A stretch of DNA of 64,000 nt from Moringa oleifera (Eukaryota; Streptophyta; Magnoliopsida; Brassicales; Moringaceae): positions 4,903,001 to 4,967,000 of the forward strand of contig JAJFZO010000575.1 of NCBI GenBank assembly GCA_021397835.1. Direction: 5' to 3'. Made by a program: the position numbers and the translations under genes. The notes beneath the pieces were generated by a model that made no database searches, was not told the origin of the DNA, and saw only the letters and a program-made list of their open reading frames with translations. How positions within the stretch are numbered: position 1 is the stretch's first letter; each line of letters opens with the position of its first letter. Below, one piece after another: positions 36,901-47,931 of the stretch.

Positions 36901-37999
36901 GCTTCCAAACACAAAGGGCAAGGATCATCAGTTTTAGCATACAATAGATTTGTCTATCCATGTTTGATGCTATTTCTTCCAGTGCTAACTTTGTCTTCCA
37001 TAAAATTAGCCAACCCCCACCCTGAAGAAAGGGAAAAGAAAAGAAAAATTATATTTATAAGAAATTTTCCAAAACAATTGAATGGACATAGAATTTCAAC
37101 AAACTTTCCCTATTTATTCTATGTAGATATATTGAACCAGTCACTTAAAATGCTTTAGATATTTCTCTAAAAATGACAAAACCAATCATCAAAGGAAGTA
37201 CCAAAAGAAAATGATGAAACACAAGAGATAGTAACCATACATGGCCTCCAATACAAGCAGCGAAAATAACTACATTTAATAGTAACCAACAGCCAAACGT
37301 GCTCTCTTCTCAAAAATTCAAGTCAATTGAGAAGAGTATAAATGAAATTGTAAACATTGTGTGTAAGCTACAGCACACTTCAATGTAAATTTGAGCAATA
37401 ACTAATTAAACTAACTTAAGACAGTGTTTCAATTAAGGATTAGGGGATTTAAAAAGAAAATCCAAAAGAAGAAGCTGAATTTAATTCTGTAAATTAGAAT
37501 TAAGGAGTCGGTAACCCGTCGACAGACCTTTGAGACATCTCTTTGGAGCTTCCTTACAGTGCTAGACAGAGAAGCGTTATCTCTCAGCAAGCGCTCCTAC
37601 AAGGCAACCCAGAAAACCAATATTTTATTTCTTTTCCTGATGGTAGTATTAGAATAGTTTAATTAATGGGGTAGAGAATAGAGGAAGAGTCAAACCGGGT
37701 CGGACCTTTTCGACGTCGGCCCGAGCGAGTTTATCATAGGCGTCGGAGAGGGAGGCGTCCAGGGACTCGATTTGTGCTTGGAGGTCGGCGATGATCTGGT
37801 CCTTCTCGGCAAGTTTGGCGCGAAGACCGGACGACTCTGCTTCAAGGGACGAAACACGGGAGGAGAGAGCAATGGAGGTGATCTTGCGGGCCACGTCTAG
37901 CTGCTGGAAAGGATCGGAGGGTAGGACTTGCAAGACCTCCTCGGGAAGATCGAAGCTGGAATTAGAACCACCACCACCTCCCGATTCCTTCGCTAGCAT
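33998..37999 (-). CDS. At4g15545-type coiled-coil protein of unknown function
   Basis: Plant-conserved protein without an assigned biochemical role. It begins MLAKES, then a Gly/Ser run and FDLPEEVLQVLPSDPFQQLD, the family hallmark. Next comes a coiled coil of about 80 residues (heptads through SSLEAESSGLRAKLAEKDQI and SLDASLSDAYDKLA), then exons with LEVFRRTLMQSLRED. A Ser/Pro-rich linker follows, with TPRFTPPVSPPSLSA and the SPRRHSISF/GMFDD motif. The C-terminal domain runs LSYEQFGGFLANVKELNAHK then TLRKAEEIFGPDNKDLYTIF and ends at TGA 33,998. The basic Ser motif SPRRHS looks like a kinase site (inference). The large gaps between exons are introns. Start ATG 37,999 is the first Met of the conserved frame. 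Confidence 0.92.
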
Positions 38000-40900
38000 T
38001 TTGGCTCCTATTTTCCCCTTAAAAAAACTTTTTCCTGGATTATCGTTTTCTTTTCTCTTTAAAAAAAGAAAACGAGAGCACAGTGGAGCTACAGAGAGTA
38101 TAGTATTCAAGTGTTAGGCAGCCATCGCATGGGAATTCAGATGCGATGGAGAAGACAGGTGGGGTTGGCAAAACATGTGGCTTTCTCCCATCTATCTATG
38201 GAAGCTTTGTGATATGTGAATGGATAGCACCCCACATGAGACAAATCAAAACCAATGGACCATTTTCACTTCTTCCAATTATTTGATATAATTTTTTTTT
38301 TTCTTTCAAATAAATATGAGAAATTTTTTTAATGAAAAAAATCAATTGTTATAATTTTATAATTTACGATTTATCAATTTTTTAATAATAGTTTATATAT
38401 TTTCTTATTAAATATCAGTTATATTATCTCCAACGTATGGGCTTACAAATTGGGCCTTTATGTCTCTGTCTTCTACAAGTTTATGGATCATTATCCATAC
38501 AATTTACATCGCATCTCAATGGACTTGAAAAACATAAAGGTCAAAGAACTGAAATGCATACCCATCAAATTTTAATTTATTCATTTAAATTAAATTAAAT
38601 ATTATTAAAATTTTAAAAATATTTAAATTAAATATTTATATAATAAATTTTAACCTACAAATTTTTGTTACGTATAGAAAAATATTCACATTATCATAAA
38701 AATAAAAAAACATTATGAATCTTAAAAATATTTTTTGAAAAATTTACACAGTAAACATTTTTGAAAATTTCTTTAAAAAAATCATGATTTCAAAACTATT
38801 CAAATTAAAAAGATAAAATAAAAATAAAGTGTATAATTTTTTAATGAAAAAAATTTAGTTTTTAAAATTATTTAAAAATATTTATTTTAAAAAAATAATA
38901 AATCATGAGTAGTTTCATCAAAAAATCTAATTTAAAATATGAAATATAATTCAAAATTTAAATAATCTTTATCCCAAAAATGAAAAATGTACCCATAATT
39001 ATTAAATATACATAATGTATTTTAAAATTTTAGATCTATGATATGATAAATAAAAAATTATACTTATAATTAAAATTAATAAACGTTTTTTGTATTTTAA
39101 TTTGTTGTTATTATGACTGTTACTTCTGAGAGGAACATCTTGGTGTGATTAAAATGAAAGATAGAGAGATTCCTTGCTTTTCACCACTCCGTCTGACCCC
39201 ACATTTGTTAAAAGCTTATATGATTTGTTTCCTCTTTTTCCCTTTTAATGTTCCAGCTTTATATAGTGGATTATTATTGGGGAATTTCCACGCCCCTTTA
39301 AACTCAAAGCTCCACTTTTTAAAAAATATAAATAAAATTTATAACAATTATTTAATGTATACAATGTGATTTTATTAAAAAAATTAATTATAATTTATAA
39401 TTTAAATATAAGATGTCATTGTGTGTTTTTTTAAATTATGGGATCGTTAATTATCGTTACAACAATTACAGGCAATACATTAATATATAAATTACCGTGA
39501 AATTAAAATTATCTTATGAAAAAGATACGTGAGTCATCCATCCTATGAAAGCATTGATCTCAAGTTTTGGTTTGCCGTGTTTGAAGGCAACGACATAACC
39601 ACTTGATTAAATAAATGGACGCCAGTGATCTGATTAATCAAGTAATTTAGCAAACCATAGAAAATTATATTGTCACACTCCAACAATTTGACCAGACGGG
39701 TTTAGTTTTTGTCCGGTGAAATTATTAACTCCTTGTATTAATTAATTAATTAATATTATTAAAATTTTAACTGAAATTATTGAAAAAGGTGGGACCCTTG
39801 TTGACAAACACTTATATTCATGAATATGATTGTAATCCAGCCTTAAGATCTGATTATTATTTTGTATTATCATCGAGTGAGGGTGAGGACAGTGGAATTA
39901 TAGTAAAGTATTAGTAAAAAATGTTAACAAATTATGAAAAAGTGGGTACATGTTTCAATTATAGCAGCACGAAGTAGATGTAAGAATATCTCAAACTAAT
40001 TAATAAATACAGAATATCACAGACCACAGAGAAACAGAGAGCAGAGGGAGATCTCCTGCTTTAAGAAAGTAAGATCACCTTTATTCTTGGTACTAAGAAA
40101 AGAAATATAATATGAGTGGGGGTTGATAATAATATTGAGAACCAAGTGGGAAGGAGGGAATGACATGTGAAGCACTACATTACTGCTTTGGTTATGATGA
40201 ACCGGTCCAGTTAACTTGAATAATGCTTAAATTTTTAATTATATAATAATTAATTCATAATGGTAGTTAAAAATTACTTAAATTATAATTATTAATCAAC
40301 GTGTAATTAATTTTAATTTCGTAGCGCTTCCGCGCTGGTTCGGAAATGCTTTGATTTTGTGGTGAGAGAGTATGTTAGGTTGGTCAAAGAAAGAGCAGAG
40401 TGAATTACATTAAGATTCTCCTTTGGCTGACAGGGGCATGAATTTTCCAGGAACTTTACAGTGTGTTTTCACTCGTTTGGTTCGACATTGACTTAGTTGT
40501 TGTTTCTCTTATTCTAATTATGAACAGCGATCATCTCACCATGTGGAAGTCATTTTATTTTGTCCGTCTTGGTGATTTGTTCAAAATAAAATCGTCTTTT
40601 ATTTATATGAAATATTAGATTTATTTTAATTAAATTATTTAAACAAATATTTATTTTTAAATAAAAATAAATTGTACACGTTTCATTTTTTAAATTTTAG
40701 ATTATCAATTGATTCAATTGTAACTCAAATATTTTAATTTAAATTTTGACTCAAAATTTTATGAAAATGTTATAATATTTTTATTTTTGAAATATTTTAA
40801 AAATGAATCAAATAAGTTATGTATTTTATTTTTAAAAATTTCAATATTTTTTGACTTATGAGTTATTTTTAGTAAATGTTTAAAATGTTTATAATATAAT

Positions 40901-41900
40901 TTTTAAAAAAATATTTTTAAAATTAAAAAATTAAAAAAAATTCTATATGATGGTACCTTAAACATTTTTTTACATACATAAAAAAAATTGTTCATCAAAA
41001 TTGAGAATAAGGTTCATAATTTGAATGTTTTTATTTTTTAATCAAAATATAAATTATACAAATTAAAATAATAAAAATATAATTGAGTCAAATAATATTT
41101 AAAATTTGAATTAAAAGATACATACAATTGAAATTTTTAATATTAATTTAAATTATAATTAATAAAAATATTAATTAAAAAACAAGATATCAAAGCAGTA
41201 GTTAAAGGTTACTATCAAGGTTGCCATGGTGATTGTGGACCGCCTTCTGGTCACCTGAATCCCACCACTTAGCTTAAAGAGGGTTATTGAATTGGTGACA
41301 ACCGTATCATGTGAAGTTCGTCAACCTTTTTCTTTTCTTTTTTTTTTCCTTTTTCGGTCACTGGCACATACACGTAATTTTCTATTTATTTCCATTTTCC
41401 AGATTTTTTAATAAAAAATAAGAGGCCACTAACTCTAGAGAGTCTTGCCTGTTTTTGAAAAAAAAACTCCAGAGGGTCTTGGCTCTGTTCGGCCCGGCCA
41501 GCCCGAACCAATTCAACGTATTACAAAGTACAATAATTATGCATGAACCATGGACCCCACTTAAATAATTTTGCATCAAATACCAATTAAGCCCCGCAGC
41601 TACCTCCCTCTTAACGCCGTTATGCTCTCCAAAGCTCGATGGCGACGCGAAGTTAGCGAATTGCAAACGCTGCAAAATAAAAAAAGAAAAATAAAGGTGA
41701 AGGATAAAGAAAGTAGCGGTGGCCGTCATAACGGTAAGGACTGGAGCAGGGCCTACAGCAGAAAGGGGCCCGCAAAGACCCAGTCAGGTCAGCCACTTGT
41801 CGCCATGGCTGAGCTCCCAACGCGTCAATGCAGAGCGAAGGTCGGTGGGAAATGGCTCCCCACCCAACCCCACCATTTTCTGACCATTTCCTCTGCCCTC
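38000..41900. other. AT-rich intergenic region
   Basis: Nearly 4 kb without a recognisable gene. 38,570-39,070 and 40,600-41,190 are extremely AT-rich, made of short T and A runs. 39,730-39,760 has a short TAAT repeat run. The right end, 41,300-41,900, is less AT-rich and leads into the promoter of the PNRC-motif gene. Open frames from 41,382 to 42,094 begin at non-ATG codons or overlap on both strands and are not called. Confidence 0.55.
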
Positions 41901-41907
41901 TATATAT
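41901..41907 (+). promoter_or_regulatory. TATA box of the PNRC-motif gene
   Basis: TATATAT in a CT-rich context about 270 nt upstream of the start codon. A transcription start around 41,930-41,940 would give a leader of roughly 240 nt that contains the short upstream ORF at 42,000. Confidence 0.55.
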
Positions 41908-41999
41908 TGCTTCATCTCCTTCGCACCGAATCCACAGGCCACAGCAGAGTAGGAAAGCAAAACGGAAACGACAATCTACACAAAGAATTATACAGCCCC

Positions 42000-42032
42000 A
42001 TGTCTCTCTTCTTCCTTTCGTGCCCCATGTGA
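42000..42032 (+). promoter_or_regulatory. Ten-codon upstream ORF (MSLFFLSCPM) ending in an AUGUGA
   Basis: In the predicted leader, an ATG at 42,000 opens a ten-codon frame that stops at TGA 42,030. Its last sense codon is itself ATG, so the end forms an AUG-stop (ATGTGA). It lies about 145 nt before the main start and could lower translation of the main protein. Whether it is conserved is unknown. Confidence 0.5.
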
Positions 42033-42177
42033 GGAAGAAGACCCCGAAATTATTCTTGTTTAATTACTATTATCGGAGAAGAAACAAGAACTGAGAAGAG
42101 ATCTCCCTTTGTTTCTCTTATTTTTCTTCTTCGGGTGTTTAATTTCTCTCCGTTTTTGTTATCTTCTTTGTTAAATT

Positions 42178-42801
42178 ATGGGGACTGAGATATTACGGCC
42201 TCAGGATTGTTTAATCCAACGTATGAGGGATTCCCCGGCGGCGTTTTACCGTCGGAGAAGTAATTATGGGAGTCTTAATACAAACCATTTCAACAATTAC
42301 CACAACTTCAGCCTCAACGCTAGATCTAACCGGAAGCCGTCAGCCCGCCCGGATCAACGGAAGCGCTTTGGGTCCGGCGCTGGGTCCGGGTCGGTCATAT
42401 CGGAGGCGAAGATCTCGAAGAGATCGAGCTGCTGCGATGACTTGAGAACCGCGAGGAACCATCTGGTGATGGAGAAGGTGACTATCTTGAGGAGAGGAGA
42501 GTCTCTTGATACGAAGATCAAGTGCATCGAGTCGTCGTTCAGGAAGGAGGCCGATGGCGGTCTGGTGGTGACCGGCACGGACCGGCTGGGTCCGGATCCA
42601 GAAATGGTGTCCAAACAGATACGGATCGTGGATTTGAAGCCTCCGGCCACCGGGAAATGCGATGTATACGCCGGATCGGCCTTTGCGGTCTCGCCGGCAC
42701 CGAGCTCACTCCCGTTTCCGTCGTTTTCTAGGAAGATGCAGGCTTCTGTCGACGACTCTGCCACTCGAGATCTGAGGCGATTGCTTCGACTCGATTTATA
42801 A
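42178..42801 (+). CDS. Plant PNRC-motif protein, 207 aa, single exon
   Basis: Conserved plant protein of unknown role starting MGTEILRPQDCLIQRMR. It is basic in the middle and likely disordered. The stretch YAGSAFAVSP plus SSLPFPSF matches the proline-rich nuclear receptor coactivator (PNRC) type short motif, which in animal PNRC2 and yeast Edc1-like proteins binds the EVH1 domain of the decapping activator DCP1 and is also detected in many small plant proteins. It ends with the conserved tail TRDLRRLLRLDL. A link to mRNA decapping or nuclear regulation is therefore an inference from a short motif. The ATG at 42,178 is the first in frame. The sequence is GC-richer than its surroundings, as expected for a real exon. 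Confidence 0.82.
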   Translation: MGTEILRPQDCLIQRMRDSPAAFYRRRSNYGSLNTNHFNNYHNFSLNARSNRKPSARPDQRKRFGSGAGSGSVISEAKISKRSSCCDDLRTARNHLVMEKVTILRRGESLDTKIKCIESSFRKEADGGLVVTGTDRLGPDPEMVSKQIRIVDLKPPATGKCDVYAGSAFAVSPAPSSLPFPSFSRKMQASVDDSATRDLRRLLRLDL

Positions 42802-44340
42802 GATCTCTATCAAACTCAAGCAGGTGAAGAAGGTCCTGATTCCTAAAAATGGAAGTCGTGTTGTAGACTTGGGTCCTAGGATTTCCCGTGTTGTCTCTGT
42901 TGTCATATGGTTTCGTCTCCTTTGCATCTCTCTGGTTTTTTCAAGTTCTGATCTTCCCGTGATTTTTTTATTAAAACGGGAGGTGGATCTGATAATCAGG
43001 GAATCATAAGGGGCGAATTAGATAATAATTTGTATTATGTATTCTGGTCATCTAGTGCCTACCACTGGGGTTGTCAAGGGTAATGGGCTGAAAAAAAAAA
43101 AGGGAAAAACGAGGGGCTTGTTGCACAATGGAGGGAAAACAGTTTGGGTTGTGGGTTGTGGGTTGTGATATTTCTGCTCTGTTGTGAAATCTCTTTGTGT
43201 ACTGTAAAGTAAGATAAAATTAGGGGAAAATCGGGCAGATTTCTTATATAAATATTTAGTTTTTCTCCCTTTTTGTGGCTAGAATGTTGCATCTGCTTTT
43301 AGTTTGTAAATTGGGTAAATAAATCACCTGTTAATTAGATCTTAAAACATATTCATGTGCTCACGATCTCTCTCTCTCTTTTCCTTTGTTTTCTCTGATG
43401 TTTTCTGGGTGTTGTTTGTTTCCAAAGAAACTTGCTGGGTTGAATGGAACTTGTGTGTGGAGCGAAGTTGATGCATCACCATATCCTTCTTGATCTGGGC
43501 AAACAGGCAGCTTTGCTGCAGGTAGGTGTTTGATCTTCTTTACAATCCCTTGTGCATGAAATCCTACAGATTGGAGTCATGATGATTTCTTGTGGACAGG
43601 TATAATAAGTTACTGATTTTGGCCATTGCCCTTTTAGTTCATTTTCTTTTGGAGTTCATTGAATTATCTGTGGAAGGAAGATTGTGTGGTGGGAGGAGGA
43701 TAAGACATTGGAGTGCTGTGGCCTTGACTCGATACTGTGGGCATAGGTGACAGCTTGAGCCATCTGTCCAAATTATGGCTTCTGTTGTGTCCACAGCAAC
43801 TTCAGAAAAATCTCTCCAAATTTGCTTTGAAGCTGAAGCAAAGATTCTTTTTGCTTGCTTAGGACCTTCTTTATCTTCTTACATGGGAAAAGTATTTTAC
43901 TAAGCTTGGAGATTCAGTTTACCTTGTGACATAATCTCTTAGATTATGGTTATTCTTGGTTTCTTTTGTGAGTATAGAGTTGATACTCATGCTTAACAAA
44001 GAATTTATGAACTTAGAACTTGAAGAGGCCTGCATTTGTTTCCTGTACCCAGAAAATGCTAGGCCCCCTGCAAATTGCGATGCCCACCACAGAAAAATAA
44101 AAGAGACGGAATCTAAGCACTTTCACTTTTTTGTTTGGTAGAGAAGCTTTGTCAAAACAATGAAGTTTCAGATTTCACAGTGTGACAGGACAACCTTCTT
44201 TGGTTCAGCCTGAGACCTGAGTTTACCTACTGCTTCAACTATTTTAACCTAATTTTTCTATCAAGACATGCTTTGGGGAATGGCCAATTGGATTCTATGA
44301 TGGTGCCAGCCATCTTAACTCTTTTGCCTTGGTTAGAATT
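42802..44340. other. 3' flank of the PNRC-motif gene
   Basis: Presumed 3' UTR and downstream DNA. Just after the stop, AAGCAG/GTGAAG resembles a splice donor, so a 3' UTR intron is possible. No further protein-coding gene was recognised. The composition is moderately AT-rich and might include a non-coding transcript. Confidence 0.45.
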
Positions 44341-46090
44341 TCCTTTCAACTAGTCTCTTGATTAAATGTCATTTAAAATTTTAAAAAATATATAATTTTT
44401 AAAATTATACTTAAATTTTAAAATATATTTAAACATATTTTGATTGATCCTTTAATTAGTTATCGATTCAAATCATTTTAAAAATTTAGAGCATATTGTT
44501 GTTATTAAAATATTTTTAGAAAATATTTTTAATAAATTGTATATTTGAAATGAGGTAATTCTTTAATTTTAAATATTTTTTTGTTTATAAGTTATTGATT
44601 ACAAATTTTTAAAAATTTTGAAAATAATATATATTTTAAAAATATTGTAGTTTGAGTTTTTTACATAAATATTATTTAAAACTTTAAGATTTACTCTCTC
44701 TTATCAAATTTTGATTTTCAAAACATATTTAAACAAAGATTGACTTTTAAAATATATTTAAATAAATGTTAATTTATTATTTTTTAAATTAAATTTTAAA
44801 TGGTCGTGAAAAATTATTAAAATGATAAAAAATTATTTAAATAAATTTTATATTGATTTTATTTGTGAAATTTTAAAATTTTTTAATTAATTATTTTTTA
44901 CTTTCAGTAGTGAGGACAGCTTGAATATTTTGAGAATTTGTAAGATAAATTTACTGTAAAATATTTTTTATTCAAATATTTTTAATTTTTAAATTTTAAT
45001 AGAGTTTAATTTAAATAAAATTGAAATATTAAGGTTTGATTAATAAGAGAGAGAAAATTTTAAGATTTAAAATATTATCAATCAAAACTTTTTGTTTAAA
45101 TTTATTAATTTAAATTGAATTTAATTTTATCAAAAAATTTGAAGATATTTAAATTGAACATATTATGTGTTAAATTTAAATTTATATATATGAAAAAATT
45201 TAAGTTATTGTTAAAACAAAATTTAGAATTTTAAGAGTATTGAAAATATATTTTTTTAAAATTTATATTGTTAAATTTTTAAAATTTTTAAAAAATAAAT
45301 TTTATATAAAAAATATTTAAATTTAACGGTTAAAATTTGAAATAAAATGAAAAATTTATTTGTATTATTTTTAGATATTTTAATAATAAAAATATTTTTA
45401 ATTTTTTATAATCATTTAAATTGAAGTTTAATTTAAATTAAATTGATAAATTAAAAATCAATATATCAATTTTTTAAACGTAAACGATTGATTGATAACA
45501 TGAAGTAAATATTAAAATTATATATAATATTTATTTTTTTAAAAAATTATTTTTTAAAAATAATTTTATTTTAATATTTATAAATTAATAATATCAATGA
45601 AATATATATTTTATTTATAGTTTTAAATTAAAATTTATAAAAAATTTAAAATAAATTATAATTATTAAAAATTTAAGTTTTTGTTGAATTTTTAAAATAA
45701 AATTTTTATTTATAATTTTTATTAATGTTAACGATTTTTACTTATGTGATGCTTATTTAATTTTTACTTACGTAATTATTTAAATAAATAAAATATTTTT
45801 ATATTAAATTTAATAAAAAAATATAAAATATATAAAATAAAATAAAATATAATTTATTTATTTATTTTGATAATATTTAAAAAGTGTTAGAATTGTATAA
45901 ATAGAAGTCATGTACATTACTCTTGTATATAAAATTATTAATATTAACAAAAACTATAAAAATAAGTTTTATATTGAAAATTTAACAAAATATAAATCTT
46001 AAATATATATAATTTTTTTTATAAATTTTAATTTTAATTTAAAATTATAAATAAAATATAAATTTTTTTATATAATAAATCTAATATTTC
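44341..46090. repeat. Extremely AT-rich island of about 1.75 kb
   Basis: Almost only A and T, made of TTTAAA, ATTTAAAT, AATTTTTA and TATTTTTAA words with no clean period. G and C are rare over the whole stretch, and no open frame is informative. Such islands can be matrix attachment regions or decayed DNA-transposon or microsatellite material; the sequence does not decide. Confidence 0.8.
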
Positions 46091-47039
46091 TTTTAATAAA
46101 ATATGGATAACAGCTTGCATGTGTCTTTGCTGGTTGACTACAGAAACCATTTGTTTAGACAGTTGGATGGATGGCTTTCCTATTGCATAGTTGGAAGACA
46201 GTTTTGCATTTCTAATATGGTAAGTCGCACATATTGGATTTTAAGTTAGATTCGCTTAAATCTTGATTGACACTGTTACCCGATGGTAATTGGCAATTAC
46301 TCTTATCCTCTAATTGACGGCCCAAATTAACATCACTTTCTGTCTATTTTTGCCAATTATTGGACAGTTGATGCAAGTAAAACCCAATAATATATTTGCA
46401 GATCTTGTAAGCAATCCCTGGAATAGCAATATGTGAATGAGATCGAAGCTACTGTTAATGACGACACCAACAAAGGATCATGCTATGATGTCACTGGCTA
46501 AAATCAATGGGTAATGGGCAATCGGCAAAGGAACTTGTGCTTAATTATTTCATTTTGACAAAAAGTGGGCATGAAATCCTTCTTGGAGGTTACTCCCAAT
46601 TCCCCCACGCATCAAAATTAGAAAGAAAATGTGAGATTTTTGTCTGTTGATTTGAAATTGGAAACCATATCCCTTTCTGGGTTTGCTGCCTATTTGTTCA
46701 TGGTGGCCCTGTTGAAGATGAGAGTACACTGTTTCATCAGGGTTTGTTATATTTTTGTACACACACCTGAGTGCAACAAATTCAATCCTTGAAAGCCACA
46801 AGTCCTGCGAAAAAGGAAAAACTGAAAGCTTCCTTTCCCCAGAGTATAAGCAAAACCATTCAATAGGCAGCAATGGCAGACACCAGTTACGTAGAAGCAA
46901 ACTCTCTTATACACTAACACACTTTCTCTTTGCTGCACGACTGGTGATTTCTCTGAGAACCTATCTGTCTATAAATGACTCACAAGAAGATGCAAGATCC
47001 CACAAACGAGAAGGAGGCTTAGAGATATACAATACCCAG
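46091..47039. other. Upstream region of the DMP gene
   Basis: Normal-composition DNA between the AT island and the DMP start. The DMP frame is open upstream to about 46,755 but that extension starts at a non-ATG codon and does not resemble the family, so it is taken as leader or promoter. Nothing else was recognised. Confidence 0.5.
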
Positions 47040-47615
47040 ATGGCCAAAATCAACTCTTCTTCATCTAAAGACAGTTCCCAGCCCTCCATGAAAGATAAGA
47101 CGTTCACAGGAGTTGGTAACCTCATCAAGCTCCTGCCAACAGGAACAGTCTTCTTGTTCCAGTTCCTCAACCCTGTTTTAACCAACAATGGCCATTGCAG
47201 CACTATCAACAAGTACCTAACCGGCATTCTCATTGGCCTTTGTGGCTTCTCTTGCTGTTTCTCTTGCTTCACTGATAGTTATAGAGGCCAGGATGGCATC
47301 ATACACTACGCAATAGCAACTGCTAAGGGTCTTTGGCCATCTTCAGACTCAGAATCTGTGGACTTATCACGCTATAAGCTACGTTTTGGTGACTTTGTTC
47401 ATGCTTTCTTTTCTTTGATCGTGTTCTCAGTGGTTTCTCTCCTGGACACTAACACCGTAAATTGCTTTTATCCATCATTTGCTTCTACTGAGAAGCTCTT
47501 GCTCATGATACTGCCTCCAGTGATCGGTACCATTTCTGGCACAGTCTTCAGTTTGTTTCCCAGCAAACGCCATGGCATTGGATACCCTCCAAGCGATTCT
47601 TCAGATGAGTCCTGA
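47040..47615 (+). CDS. DMP: DUF679 membrane protein (DMP family), single exon
   Basis: 191-aa four-pass membrane protein of the plant DMP family. These localise to the tonoplast or ER and are linked to senescence and membrane remodelling; one clade (DMP8/9, maize DMP) acts in fertilisation and haploid induction. Visible: an N-terminal Ser-rich tail, the family motif [57 protein letters not shown], and two C-terminal membrane segments around [19 protein letters not shown] and [21 protein letters not shown], ending in an acidic tail. The wording fits the DMP2/3/4/6-like group better than the DMP8/9 haploid-inducer group. The start ATG 47,040 (MAKINSSSS) is chosen because the upstream frame lacks a family-like sequence. 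The gene converges on the next minus-strand gene, with about 320 bp between stops. Confidence 0.92.
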   Translation: MAKINSSSSKDSSQPSMKDKTFTGVGNLIKLLPTGTVFLFQFLNPVLTNNGHCSTINKYLTGILIGLCGFSCCFSCFTDSYRGQDGIIHYAIATAKGLWPSSDSESVDLSRYKLRFGDFVHAFFSLIVFSVVSLLDTNTVNCFYPSFASTEKLLLMILPPVIGTISGTVFSLFPSKRHGIGYPPSDSSDES

Positions 47616-47931
47616 GGTTATTTATATGCTTGTTTTGTTGAAGAGTTTGGTTTTCTTTTCACTTTCTTGTTATTGTCTCTGCCTTGCTCTCAAGTTTGTA
47701 TGACTTTTTCCTTTTCTTCAATCAAAGTTTGTACAATTAACCTGAAAAGGAGGGATCGATTTCCATTCCCCTTAGTGTGTAATAATCAAGTTTGTTCTTA
47801 ATATAGATTCTTGAGTTAAATCTGTCATATCTGAAACACGTAGTCATTTAGATGCAAGGTATCAAGTTGTTCAATGTCCCCATCAGGCATCATCATGAGA
47901 CACTTTGTTATGATACAAAGGAAGATCAGGT

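Noticed and set aside
41571..42032. 153-codon open frame upstream of the PNRC-motif gene
   Set aside because: It starts at TTG, crosses the predicted TATA box and has no motif. Only the last ten codons, from an ATG, are a plausible uORF.
42354..42764. 136-codon minus-strand frame inside the PNRC-motif gene
   Set aside because: Shadow of the GC-rich plus-strand coding exon; no motif of its own.
46755..47039. N-terminal extension of the DMP open frame by 95 codons
   Set aside because: It begins at a non-ATG codon, has no membrane-protein family resemblance, and the normal DMP start MAKINSS lies downstream.
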